Source of the DNA: Hypomyces perniciosus
Lineage: Eukaryota > Ascomycota > Sordariomycetes > Hypocreales > Hypocreaceae
Assembly (NCBI GenBank): GCA_008477525.1
Contig: SPDT01000001.1
Coordinates: 3,286,001 to 3,350,000, forward strand
Length of the DNA stretch: 64,000 nt
Direction: 5' to 3'
The translations under genes and the position numbers were made by a program. Positions 1-12,200 of this stretch are shown here, piece by piece (the first letter of the stretch is position 1; each line of letters starts with the position of its first letter). The notes under the pieces are model-generated. The model was not told the origin of the DNA, did no database searches, and was given only the letters and a program-made list of their open reading frames with translations.

Positions 1-1413
1 AGTAAAAAACTTTAATATAATATACTCTTTATAGCAAATAGTTAATAATTAAAATTAAAATATATTAATAGCTAATTAGGCCTTTAAAGCTAACCTTTTT
101 TTCGTTAATTTATTAAATACTTTAATATATATATTTAATAATATAATTAATTTAATATTTTTTAAATATCTTATTAATACATATTATATTAATAAAATAT
201 TTATTTATTAGCTTTAATTATATCATATTAAATATTATAATTTTAACTTTAATTTACTATTTAATACCTTTTAAAAAATTAAAGGTAAAAAGAGATAATA
301 ATAAAGATTACTTTTTTATAAATTAATTAAAATAATAAATTAACTATTAAATTATTTACTTTTTTAACTATAATAAAAGGCTAAACATAAAAAAGCTATT
401 AAACTTTTTTAACTATTAAAAAAACTATAACTATACTATTAAATATTTATTTTTATAATATTAAAAACCCTTTTAAAAAGATAGTAAAGAATATTAAAAA
501 GGTATATTAATAAAACATTTTTAATACTATTAAACAAAATCAAGATATATTTTATATAATTTATTAAATAAAGCTATTATTAATCTTTTAATTACCGTTA
601 TTATAAATTAATAATCAATTTTTTTATTTTTTTAAATAAAAAAGCTATGATTATTTATAATATTATATTTAAAAAAAATATAATAACTAATAATATTAAA
701 AACTTATAGTTTTTAATTAATTAATAATAATAAATTAAAATCCTTTTAATAGTTTTATTAAATAAAGTAATAGCAGCTATAATATATATAAAAATATATC
801 TTTAAATATTAATAATATTATAATAAATATTTTATAGGTTTATTAGCTAATAATTAAAAATATATATTTAATTTTTTAATAAAATTTACTTTAAAATTAA
901 ATATTACCTATTAGCGTTTAAATTAATTAAAGTAGTAATAATCTTTAAATTAAAAAAAGAGATTTATTATCTTTAAAAGTTTAAAAGTTAATTTCTTTTT
1001 TTTATATAAATAAAAAACTTAAATCCTTTATAATATAAAAAATTATATATACTATAATTATATTATAAATACTATATATTAAATAAACTAGTGCCCTTTT
1101 AAAGATTTAATATTAATTTAATTATAGCTTTAATTTATAAAATTAGTCTGGCTTTATATAATTATAAAGTTATTACTTTTATTATAGTTAATATTTAAAA
1201 GGCTTTTAATATAGTTTTTATTAATAAATTAACCTTTTAACTATAAAAATAAAGTTAATTTAATTATATAATTAAATAAACCTTTTTTTATAATAAATTA
1301 TAAAGTTTAAGTAAAACTATAAAAAATAATAATTTAACTACTCTTTTTAACCTATAACCTTTTTTAAAAATTATTAGTATTTTTAATCTATCTTTTACTT
1401 TATATAACTTTAA
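1..1413. other. AT-saturated, RIP-type DNA without genes
   Basis: Almost pure A/T sequence with no long reading frame on either strand. The few remaining C residues mostly precede T or C (runs such as cctttt, gctt), and CpA and CpG are scarce, which is the signature left by repeat-induced point mutation on both strands. The original element cannot be recognised. No telomere-type repeat is seen at the left edge. Confidence 0.8.
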
Positions 1414-1683
1414 TGTCACGGGTTAGACCCAATTAGGAAGGACCTCGGCTATGCTGAGCCCGGCACTACAATTCCCTACATCTCCCAGACCAGCTAATGC
1501 AGATATATATACATCAAGCACCGCGTATAAGCCTTAAGCCTATACGCATATACACTACTGCACTATAGATCGATATATATATAGCTAGATAGTCCCCCTT
1601 CCTATTCCCTCGCTCCTTAGCTTTGAATAGACAATTCTATGGCGCCCTAGTATCAGTTACTGTAAGAGGCTACGCCCATCACA
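1414..1683. mobile_element. Solo LTR, 270 bp, with 5-bp target duplication
   Basis: An island of normal base composition inside AT-rich DNA. It begins TGTCACGGG and ends CCATCACA, giving the TG...CA ends of an LTR and a short inverted repeat (TGT/ACA). The 5 bp before it (1409-1413) and after it (1684-1688) are both TTTAA, a perfect target-site duplication of the length made by Ty3- and Ty1-type integrases. No internal region is attached, so it looks like a solo LTR left by LTR-LTR recombination. It lacks RIP-type mutation, unlike its surroundings. Confidence 0.75.
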
Positions 1684-1688
1684 TTTAA

Positions 1689-3340
1689 TATATTATTTAT
1701 TTATTGCCTTTATTTAACTTTAAATAATAGCGATTAAATAATCCTTTTTTAATAAACTATAAAGGTTTAATTATATAAATAATATAGTGTTTTATTTGTT
1801 AATAACTCTTTTAATTAAATAATCGCCTAGGCTATAGCAATACTTTAAAAACTTTAATAATAAAGTAAAGATAATATAATATTATTTACTTTTAAAAAAA
1901 TAAAAGTAATATATTTTTTAAAATATTATATATAAAATAATCTATTAATAATATATAATAATATTAAAAAAATAATATTAAAAAAAAGGCAATTAAATAA
2001 TTAAATATTTTCTTTAATTAAAAGTTTAGCTTTAAAATATATATTAAAAAATAAACTATAAAGGCCTATATAATAATAAATATACTATATAGTATTTTAA
2101 ACTTTATTTAAAGGGCTGCTTTATACTTTATACACTAAACAGTCTATATATATATAAAACGAGTATTTTATTATAGGTTTAAAGTATAGTATAAAGGCCT
2201 AAATATATATAGAATATAATACCTTTTTAGCTATATAGCTTTAATCTTTAAAATAGCTATAAAGGCTATTTTCTTTATATAAAGGATAACTTTTATATTA
2301 ATCTTGTATAAAAAAAGTAAAATCCCTTTAATAATATAACTCTTTAACGCTTAAAAGCTCCAATTTACTATTAAACTGCTATTACTAGATAATTATTATC
2401 CCTTTATTTACAGGATTTAATTAAATTAATGCCTATATAGATAAACTACAGTAGGGCCTATAATAAAGTTATAGTAAATTATATAATTTATTAGAAGTTA
2501 TTTAAAATTAGCCCTTTTTCCTAAATTAACTAAAACTTAAAACCTTTATCTAAGTACTAAAGTTAAAACTGTTAAAGAATTTAATAACTAAATAGCTATA
2601 GTAGCCTTTTAAAATATAATAGTATTTATAAATAGTTTATACTTTACTATAAAAGCTATTAGCTATAGCTTTTTAATATAATAAAATAGTAATAAATTTT
2701 TAATAGGATTTAATTAATTTAGTTTAATAGAAGTATTTAATAGTAAAATAATTAAGGCTTTAGAAAGACTTAAAGCTGCTTTAGCCTATAATAATATTCT
2801 AAAGGATATTATTATTTATTTAAATAATATAGCTATAATGTATTATTTAAAAGGTATACTTTTAAATTTATTTTAATAAATCTTTATTAAATTTTAAAGA
2901 TTAAAGAGTATATATAATAAATATAGATATATTTAATAATACTTTAGCTATTAAAGGATATAAAGTAATAAATCTATAGACTAGTTAATAAAGTTAAGCT
3001 ATAAATAATTAAAGTTATTTAATATAATATTTATATTTACTTTCCTTTAATAAAAGTTAAAGTAAAGTTAAAGATTAGCTTTAAAAGCTAGTAAAAAGAG
3101 AATATATTTACTATATATTGCCTATTTAAATTAATAGCTGACTTAAAATACTTTAAAGAATTAATAATTTTATAAAGGGAACTTTATTATTTATTAGCTA
3201 TTAGATCCTAATATAAAGACTTTATGCAGTATTATAAACGCTTTTAGTATAAAAATGTATTAATAACCTGCAGCTATAGCAGAAAGAAAATATATAATTA
3301 TATCTTTTATTGCAGGATAATTAGTAAAGTATAATAACAG
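1689..3340. other. AT-saturated, RIP-type DNA without genes
   Basis: Continuation of the mutated block after the solo LTR. There are short stretches with slightly more G+C (about 2400-2560 and 2740-2850) but no reading frame, repeat border or recognisable motif. Confidence 0.75.
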
Positions 3341-3349
3341 AAACTAGCC

Positions 3350-4560
3350 CCTTTAATCCGCGAATTAACCTTTTCTTTATTAGGTTCCAGCTATAACCAC
3401 TTCCTTTAAATAGCGCAGGCCTTTAACTTTTTTATTAAAATATACCCGCGCCGCTAAAAAGCCTAACTAATTTTAATATTAAATTTAATTATTTAATTCT
3501 TTCCTTTATTACTTTTTTATCCTATAAAGGATTTACTTGCAGCTTAACCCTAAATCGCCTATAAATTAATAAAGGCTAACCCTTTAGCTAAAGCTAACCC
3601 CAGTCACTTAATACACTACGCGAGATTCGCGCATCTCTTTAACTCGCTAACGGGAGAGGAGCTGGAAGACTATGCCCATTAAGGCAATCAAATGCTATAT
3701 AGGGGAGCTTATATGTTTATTAGTAATACTATAGTCAAACCTAGCATAGTATATCCTTTTGCCCTACTGGGAAGTGGCCTTTGCCATAGGACGTTAATGG
3801 GATATCATCATCATCATCATTATCAAGGATAACAGGTCGTCACATAGCTCATTGAACCACTGCTTCAGTATTAGGAGTTCGTCCTATATCAATAATAAAG
3901 GGATCCTCTTTGAAGTTAAGCAGCCGAGCATATTCTTTAAACTTCTCTACGGCCTTGATATAGGTTTTCTGCACCTCGGGATAGTCTTATAACCATCTAG
4001 GATACCACATTTTCGATAAATCAGGGATATTAGGGTCTCGTCGTTACTAAAGTTGGTTAGCTGCGTTAACGATCTGCGCTTTAGTGGCAGGAAAACCGCC
4101 TCGTTAAAGCCAATAGATATAGGCAACAAGGGAATTATCTTCATTGTCCGTAAAAGCCCGTGGCCGACTATTAACGCAAGGAAAAGGGTCTGGCCGATTG
4201 ATAGAGGCGATCGCCCTCTGTATACTTGATATACTGACGCGGTATTAAGTAGCGGCGGCACGGAAAGAAAGAGGTTTTCTGGTGCCGCGACGAGGAGGTT
4301 ATTCACGGTCTCATAAAATAGCTATCGCAGCTTCGAATGCAGCAGAGTTAGTGGTCATTTTTAATGCAGTTAGGTTATAATAGTTGAGATAATACGTGTT
4401 ATTGTTTTGGGTATATACAAATTTGCATATAACTAGAACGAATGCAGGTAGCGGCTAAGTGTATCGGACTTTTATAGTGTATTAGGACTTTTATAGCCAA
4501 CTGTGGGGCGAAGTCTAACAGTTGGTTTCCAGAGGACCTACCAACGGGTAATTTAAATTT
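3350..4560 (-). pseudogene. Less-mutated island with broken coding-like frames, unrecognised
   Basis: Base composition rises to near normal between about 3590 and 4560. On the minus strand an open frame of 119 codons (4306-3947, opening with GTG) is followed in another frame by a readable stretch (residues like KTYIKAVEKFKEYARLLNF, then EDPFIIDIGRTP) that ends in stops near 3865-3850. This suggests a frameshifted or stop-broken coding region, probably a transposon relic. I do not recognise the protein. Other features are a perfect 8-bp hairpin stem (4497-4504 with 4518-4525), a 19-bp tandem repeat carrying GGACTTTTATAG (4466-4477, 4485-4496), an ATC triplet run (3804-3820), and a short palindrome (3619-3631). 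Confidence 0.35.
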
Positions 4561-6319
4561 TTTTTAAAATCAGTAAAGATTATTATTATTTAAACTATAT
4601 TATTTTACTATTTAGGCTACAGTGCCCTATATACCTATCAACTTAATTAACACTAACTTTTCTTTTTTTATAGAAAACCATACTAAATTATACCATAATA
4701 TAATAAAGTTTCTTAATATTTATAACTATACCATTAAACTCTTTTATAACTGTTTAATGACTTTATTTAAATATCGCATTTTGATGCATTTAAATATAGT
4801 ATATCAATTAATCCGCGACTTTATAGAGCTAGCTGTATAGCTAGAATAACCACTTCAATAGCTGTCCTTTTCCTGTTCTTCTGCCCCTGTTCGCGATAAA
4901 TGTATTGCGTTGCACTGTCTTCTATAATTTAATGCGGCTCTTTAGGAAAAAAAGAAAAGCCAGCGCTGCGCTGGTGGGTGTATGGGCCACTATAGCCCGA
5001 ATAGTAATACTCTTTTTATAGGTTGTTATATAAAAGAAAGTTGATAATTATTATATAACTTTTTATTAAAGTTTATTAATTTCTTTTTACTTTTATTACT
5101 AAACTATTAATAACAGATTCCGGATAAACTAATATCAGTATAGTAAATATTAGTATTATTTAAAATTAATAAAATAGTAAAATGTAATTTAATTAAAGGT
5201 ATAGATAGGAAAAACCAGTATTACCATACCTATAAAAAGTAAACATTGTAATAATAGGAATAACTACTATTAATATAATTAAACAATAATATAGCTATAT
5301 AAGAATAGGATAAGCCTTAATTATAGCATTTAATTAGTTTATTTGAATATATTGAATAAATGCAATTATGGTCTAAAAACCAATAGAAAGAATTAAAAAG
5401 ATTCATCAATTGAATAGTTAAATATGCAAATTTCATTGATCAGTTAATTAAAGTTAACGAAAAATTACAGGAAATATCAATATATCTCGGTTTAAACCTA
5501 ACAGGACTATATTAGCGGAAAAGCAAAATCGAGTGCATAAAGTATCGATATAAGTGTATATATTGATAGAATGTATGATCAAGTCCATTAACGCTACTAA
5601 GACGAGCTGGGCAGAGTGCCCTTACTTATACCTAACTGCTAGATTGACCCCTGCCCCGTCATTATACAGATACTTTATGGGTCACTGTCCCTTTACAATA
5701 AATAGTAACACCTTAATAAAGGCAATAAGATATTAATAATATACAAAGAGGACGATATAAATACAGAATTAATAGGTATTTAATATATAAAATATACAGA
5801 TTTTGCAAATGTTTTTTTTTCTTATATTAGCATTTAAAACTATAAATGAATCCACTCTATAGATATATTATATTTACTTTAGTTTCTAAATAAAATACTA
5901 GATTACATAATTACTATAGAAAGCTTATTTAAATATAATATAATAATAGTTAGGATAATTATGTTTTAAAGGAAAACTTAATATATAACAATATAATCAA
6001 GTTTAAATACACAGTTAATAAAAAAAGACCACATCGTTTATATTTTATATATTACAATATATATTTATCCTAGTCTAGTCCTCTTTTAATATATATATAT
6101 ATATATAATAAAATTATATATTTTTATTAATATATTAAAGTTTAATTTTCTTTAATATTTAAAAAAATAAATAAATAAATAATTATAAGAAATTAAATAA
6201 AAAAAATATTATTAAAAACAAATAAAATAATTATTTGTTTAATTTGTAAAATTATATTATCATTAAAATAATAATATAATAATAATATATAATAAATAAT
6301 ATACTATATATATAATCTC
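4561..6319. other. AT-rich DNA, no supported gene
   Basis: Mostly A/T with two small islands of higher G+C, at about 4850-4990 and 5580-5720. Reading frames of 60-72 codons occur here but are rich in I, N, Y and L, as expected from AT-rich random sequence. An AT dinucleotide run lies near 6091-6108. Nothing identifiable as a gene. Confidence 0.7.
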
Positions 6320-6850
6320 TCTCCTAGCTTTTAATCCTTTAATTTTCTATAATACTTTTAATTATAATAATGGCATAGATGTGCCTGACGATAGCTAGAT
6401 ATACCTGACAACAGCATGGGCAGTTGCCTATTATAGTGGATAACAGCAGATAAAGTAGCTTTCCACCTTGCTTCTCTTTTAGTTAGTTTCTTTATCTCAC
6501 TTTTATCTGTTTTTCAGCTTTCCTTAATAATACTATAATCCTCGGAGTAAATAATAACACTAATCCTATATATTATAATAGGTTTGCTATTGAGCCTATT
6601 AATAGCTTAATATAGCGATACTGCAGATAACCTTAAACTGCTAGGTTTTTTGAATTTTAATAGTGAAATTAAAAATTAACTGTAATTATTTATAAAGTTA
6701 TTAAAATATATATGAAAAACTTATTATTTAAAGTAATATAATAATATTACAATAATTAATAATAGATATATTATAATTAAATATAATATAAAAAAGCAAA
6801 TTATATATTTAAAGAATTTATTTAAAGAATTTCTATATATATATAAAGAG
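6320..6850 (+). repeat. First unit of a tandem repeat pair (RIP-mutated copy)
   Basis: Aligns by eye with 6925-7480. Shared blocks include AACACTAATYCTATATATTATAATAG (6550 and 6985 area), the later block GCGATRCYGCAGATAAC, then AATAGTGAAA. Differences are mostly C-to-T and G-to-A. Relative to the second unit this one is interrupted by an LTR-like insertion at 6371-6525. The nature of the original element is unknown. Confidence 0.5.
6371..6525 (+). mobile_element. Solo LTR of the TGGCAC family, 155 bp
   Basis: Starts TGGCATAGATGTGCC and shares CCTGACAACAGC, a TTAGTTAGTTT block and overall length with the LTRs at 17062, 20007 and 16229 (the last in reverse). It is flanked by AATAA on both sides (6366-6370 and 6526-6530). 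The left flank matches the uninterrupted second repeat unit, so it looks like an insertion. The 3' end (TTTCCTT) does not match the family end (GTGACA), so the right border is less certain than the left. Confidence 0.5.
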
Positions 6851-7509
6851 TAATGCTATTAGAATAGATAACAATTGCTACTAGAACAGATAGTCCATGC
6901 GCACATATAAAAAGCATCTTAGCTGTCAAATCCTCAATCTTCTACAACACTTTCAATCACAATAATAATAACACTAATTCTATATATTATAATAGATTTA
7001 TTTCCCTCTAAACCTATTATTAGCACAGTATAGATTATTACAGTATAGCGATGCCGCAGATAACTCTAAGCTGCTAGATTCTTTCAATCTTAATAGTGAA
7101 AGTGAAGACTAGCCATAATCGATATCGCAAGGGCCTACTTTATACAATATCTAGTTAATACTCTAGAGGCTATAATAGATTGCAGGTTATAAAAACCTTT
7201 AGCCGATAAAGCCGTATCTCTGCTACAGCAGCAGCGGCAACAGCAGCATTATGCTAGATCGAGAAGATTAAAGAGATTATACCGGCTACGCAGCTGGAAG
7301 AATAGTTGGTCTAAGGGAATATATATAAATAGATAAAATATATACTACAGACTTATTATTTAAAGCAATTTAATAGTGTTGGAATTAAGTGTTATATATA
7401 AAGTAAAAGAGTGAGTTATATATTAAGGGAAATTGGTGGGAGAATTTCGCAGCTGTATATAAATTATCTGTTCTAGTAGTAATTTTTATCTATTCCAATG
7501 GCCTTACTC
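6846..7509. mobile_element. Candidate TIR element of about 660 bp (non-autonomous)
   Basis: Two inverted copies of a sequence of about 46 bp bound this segment. The left end reads AGAGTAATGCTATTAGAATA and onward. The right end, read on the minus strand, is AGAGTAAGGCCATTGGAATA and onward, with only a handful of mismatches, mostly of RIP type. Flanks are TATATAAA-like on both sides, so a target duplication cannot be called. The interior holds the second tandem unit, including a Q- and R-rich coding-like fragment near 7200-7290 without a start or long frame. No transposase is visible. Confidence 0.45.
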
Positions 7510-9077
7510 TATATAAATTATTTATTTTAATAGTAATTTAATAAAGAAATATTTTAGATATTTTAAAGTAAAAGTATTGGAAAAAGGAAATAATTTATAA
7601 AGTATTTATATAATAAAAAGGTAAAGGTTACTTTAATAATTAAATATAAATAAATATATTCTGTTATTTAAATTAATTAAAACAGTAATAACAATTATTA
7701 TTATCTCTTTAATTTTAGTACAGCTTTTTTATTAATTATAATAGCTATTTTATATTAATTTATATATAGCACAGAATGGACGGAATATATAATTAAAACC
7801 AGAAACAAAGGTAAAGAAAAGAATTAGCTAATGCAGGTAATGCAGAATGCCACCTAATATCTCATCTACCTAAATAGCAACAGTATAAGCTATTATCAAG
7901 CATAACCGCCAGGCACCTATTAAATACATTTATATTAATTGCCGCCTCTAAGAAAATAACTATATCTTTCCAGTCTCAGCAATTTATTTTTATTTACTCC
8001 CTTTTATTCCTATCATTATCTACAGTTATTACACCCTCTTATATACTATCTAAACTAAAGCTATTAGATCTTTATTTTATTTTACTATAGTTTAATACTT
8101 TAATTTTAATATAATTACTTCTTTTTGTATTTCTTTTATTATAGTATACTGCTAATTAAATCCCTTTATATATATATTAATATCTTTTTATATTACAATA
8201 ATTTATATCCTTAAATATATTACTTAATCCTTTCATTTTATACGTTAAAGTAAATATATATTAACTATAAAACTAACCTTTACTTTTTTAACATTTATAT
8301 TAATATGATGTCTTTTTAAAGTCTATTACTTTTAAGTAATATTAATAATGCTTAATAATATTTCTATTTCAGCCTTAAAGGCTTTTAAATTAAGATTTTA
8401 TAAAGGTACAACTAATTTAATCCTTTTATTTAAATATAATATCTTTTTTTAATGCCTAGTTTTAAAAGTAACTTTTATAATTTATCTTTATTATTATATT
8501 TTTATCTTTTTATTATATTTAATAATACCCTATTATTATCATTACTATTATCTCGTTTATTCTCCACACCTTTTAATATTTGTTTAACCTAATTCTTAAA
8601 ATATTTATTTCTATTATTATTATATATATTATTTATTATGTTTATATTCTTTAAAACTAAAAGCTTTAATAATATATATAATTTACTGTTATAGTTAATA
8701 ATAAACTTCAGAGTTTTATATTTTATATAAATATTGATATTAATAAGAAGTCCCTTTAACTTCTTTTAAAACTATTTTAATATAAAAGTAACCGCTTTTA
8801 CTTATATTATTAATCTCTTTAGCCCTATTCATTAAATGCTTTATTATTAATAAAGTTGCCTTTTCTTTTACTATTATCTTTTTTTCTCAATAAACAAAGG
8901 TATAATACTTTTCACTTTATTATATAATTTAACCTTTTTAAATTCCTTTTATATCACTTTCTACAATAAATAAAAGCTTTTTCTAAAAGAATAATGCACT
9001 TAATATTAACTATTTTATTTAAATAAAATGTTTATTATATATTTTATCCTTATACTAGATTACTTTATAAAGCTTAT
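7510..9077. other. AT-rich, RIP-type DNA, no genes
   Basis: Low-complexity A/T sequence. A less-mutated patch near 7770-8000 has no open frame of note. Pyrimidine-rich stretches (8000-8900) are typical of a strand depleted of G. No repeat borders were recognised. Confidence 0.7.
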
Positions 9078-9232
9078 TAATATAGACAATGTGTTAGTAA
9101 AGAAGCATAGTTCTATTAAGCTAACTAACAAATACAGAGATCTAGACTAGTATAGTTATATATAATAATGCATATAATATAAGATCCTTTAAATTCAGTG
9201 TATAGTTACATTTAATATATATATTAACTTAC
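9078..9232 (+). repeat. Dispersed repeat of about 150 bp, copy 1
   Basis: Matches 21859-22012 in the same orientation. Shared landmarks in order are TTAATATAGAYAAT, TTAGTRAAGAAG, ARTTAACAAATA-type sequence, GAGATCTAGA, AATATAAGATCC and GTGTATAGTTACA. Differences are mainly C/T and G/A. Length and simple ends suggest an LTR fragment or small element, but no target duplication was found. Confidence 0.5.
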
Positions 9233-12200
9233 CCTTTTAAAATAAGTTATAGTTATTTTAACTATTATTATTTTTTATATTTATTTATAAAGTAAAGTTA
9301 AATATAAAGAGAAAGAAAAATATAAGAATAGGAGGAAAAGACATAAAAGAAAGGGAAAAAAAGAATAAAAAGAAATAAATATCTATTAATTCTCTTATAG
9401 CTTTATTAACTTCTTATATTAGCATTTAATTATTTTTATAAATATATTCATATATAAATTAATACTCTATTTATTTATATTTATAAGCTTTTTTACTTTT
9501 TTAATAATTTCTTTTATTATTTTAACTTTATTTTTCTGCTTTTATAATATTATAAAGTTTAAAACTAATTAAGCTAAAATTTATTAAAGTTATTAATTAA
9601 TCAGAGTTGTTTTTTTAATAATATTTATTTATTTATTTATTAAACATTAATTTTATTATTATTTTTTTCAGGTTTTTCAACTATACTTTTATTTATTTAA
9701 TATATTTAAATAATTAATTAAATATAATAATTAATATTTATTTTATCTTTAAGTAATTATATTATTATTTAATAATATTAATATTAATAATAACTATTAT
9801 TAAGTTTACTGCCTATAGCTATAATATTAGCTTTTTCTATATATATATTTATTAATATTAATATAAATTATTTATTACCTTTATTATTTAGCTAGTAATT
9901 TTACAGTATTTTCTTTAATATATTTATATTTTTAGCTTTTTTTTTAATATTATATGTAATATTAAAATATTATATCATAATATTTAATTTATAATTTTTA
10001 TTATTAGGTCTTTAAAGTTATTAGTTTTTATTATTTCTTTTATTAATAGTTAAAGTCTTTTAATAGCCTTTTCTTTTATAATATAATTAATAATCTTAAT
10101 TTTTATTATTTCATTCAAATAAAGTTTTTTTATTATTATTAATAGTTCCCTTTTATTTAATAGTAATAAAAAGCTAGCTGTATTTTAATATATTATTGTA
10201 AATATTATATTAATATTTATAGTTTTTACTATATTTTTAATATTCTTTTTATTTAATATATTATTTATTTCCTTATTTACATTTATTAAATTTATATTAC
10301 TACTATTAATTACTATATATTTAATTTATATAGTTATTATTAAACTCTTTTTATTTTTCTAGTTTAATTTTCTAGTTTATTTTTTATTATTATTTTCTTT
10401 ATTTTTTTAAATTCTTTTTTTATTTTAATTAAAACTCTTTATATTAAAGACTCTCATTATTAATTATAAAGTAATATTTAACTATAGTTAAAGTAAAGTT
10501 AAATATTTTATAATTTATAAGGAAATTAATTAATTTTCTATAAATAGAAAGGTTTATTCTTTTAATATTAAAAATAATAATAATTGCAATTACTATTATA
10601 GTTAGCAGGCTATAAGCCTTTTGTCAGAGACCCTCTTTAGGGCAGACGGATTGAGCGATAGGCTGTGACCCTAGGGAAGAGTAAAAGAGGTTAAAGAGCA
10701 GTTACTTAAAGGGAAAATAGGTGCTAATAAGCAGGTAATACGCCAGAAACTAACTAGTAATTAAGTGTAACAGTAATAGTTTACTGGTCTCTAAAGTTCT
10801 ATATCTTTAAAGACTATAGTTACTTTTATATATATATTCCGGCCTATATAATATTAAAAAAGCTTTAAAGCTTCTAGTCTTTTAATAGGCTGCCCCCCTT
10901 TTATAGCGTTAACTTTAATGCCAGCAAGGACCTTATATTTAACCAGCTCCTTTCCGGCTTTTTATACCCTCTTACTATATTAAACAATAACTATTTCCTT
11001 TATAAACGCTTGTTTAGGCTTTAACTTTAAGCACTTTAATATATATTTAATAGTCTTAAAAGTCTTTCATTTTTTTATAGTTCAAAACTATATTTTTACA
11101 TCAGTAAACTTAAACAATAGTAAAAAAGTGTTATATAATAAATGAACCTTGTACTATTAATATATAAATAATATATTTTATTTTTCTTCTTTTATATACT
11201 ATATATACTTTACCTTATTATTTTCTTTATTTATAACTTTAATTCGTATTTGCTTTTTTTTCCTTTTGATTTCTCTCTCTCCCTTTTACACTCCTTCTCT
11301 TCAAAGCTATTTTCTTTATAAATATCCCTTCCTTTCGCCTTTTATTATTAATTAACCTATTATATAATAGCAGTTCTCTTTTTTACATTTAGCCTACTAT
11401 TATAAATTTTCTTTTTCCTTTTAAAATAAATATTGCCATTTTATAAGTGTTCTATAGTTAATTCTTTGCTATCATTTCCTATTTAATATATTTATAGCCT
11501 AGTTTTAGAAAATAATAGTAATTTTATAATATTTAAAAACTTTAATATAATAAGCCTATTTTCACTTATAGTTAATACTATTGTAATTATATTTTTATTA
11601 AAATACATTCCCTTTAAATTTACTATACTCTTACTAGTCAAGCACTATAAAGCTACTAGTAATTTAATTTAATAAATATTTTACTATAAATATAACTATT
11701 AGCTACTATTAAATTGCTATAAATGCTTTACCTTATACTATTATTATTTTAACTTTTTAATTAAATAAATGCAAAATTAAAAAAAATTACTTTAATATTA
11801 TAATAATACATATAAATTTTATATAATTAAAAAGTAAAACTTTTTATATTAATTTATATTATATTAACTACTCTTAAAAATATTTTTATTATTTTTGAAA
11901 TAATAAATTATATAATTTAATTCCCTATTAATTTATAAATGCTATTAAAGTATTGATTTAATATTCTTGAAAATTCCCTATTAATACAGTAAATACTTTA
12001 ATATTTTTTTTTTATTATATAATCAGAATTAATTTATAATTAATTTATAATAATACTATTATAAATTTAATATCAAAAACTTTATATTAATATAACAGAA
12101 ATTAAGTCTAATTAAAGAGTAAAAAGAAAAAGAGTTTATAGTAAATAAGCAATATTATCGCTAAAACTTCAAGCATTCAAACCTTTAAATTGCTTTTAAT

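Noticed and set aside
4622..5736. Frames of 60-72 codons at 4622-4840 and 5554-5736
   Set aside because: Amino-acid make-up (I, N, Y, L, F) is that of random AT-rich DNA and there are no conserved motifs.
10605..10900. GC-richer island beginning TGTCAGAGACCC, considered as a third LTR type
   Set aside because: No matching 5-bp duplication or second copy could be found, and the right border is unclear.
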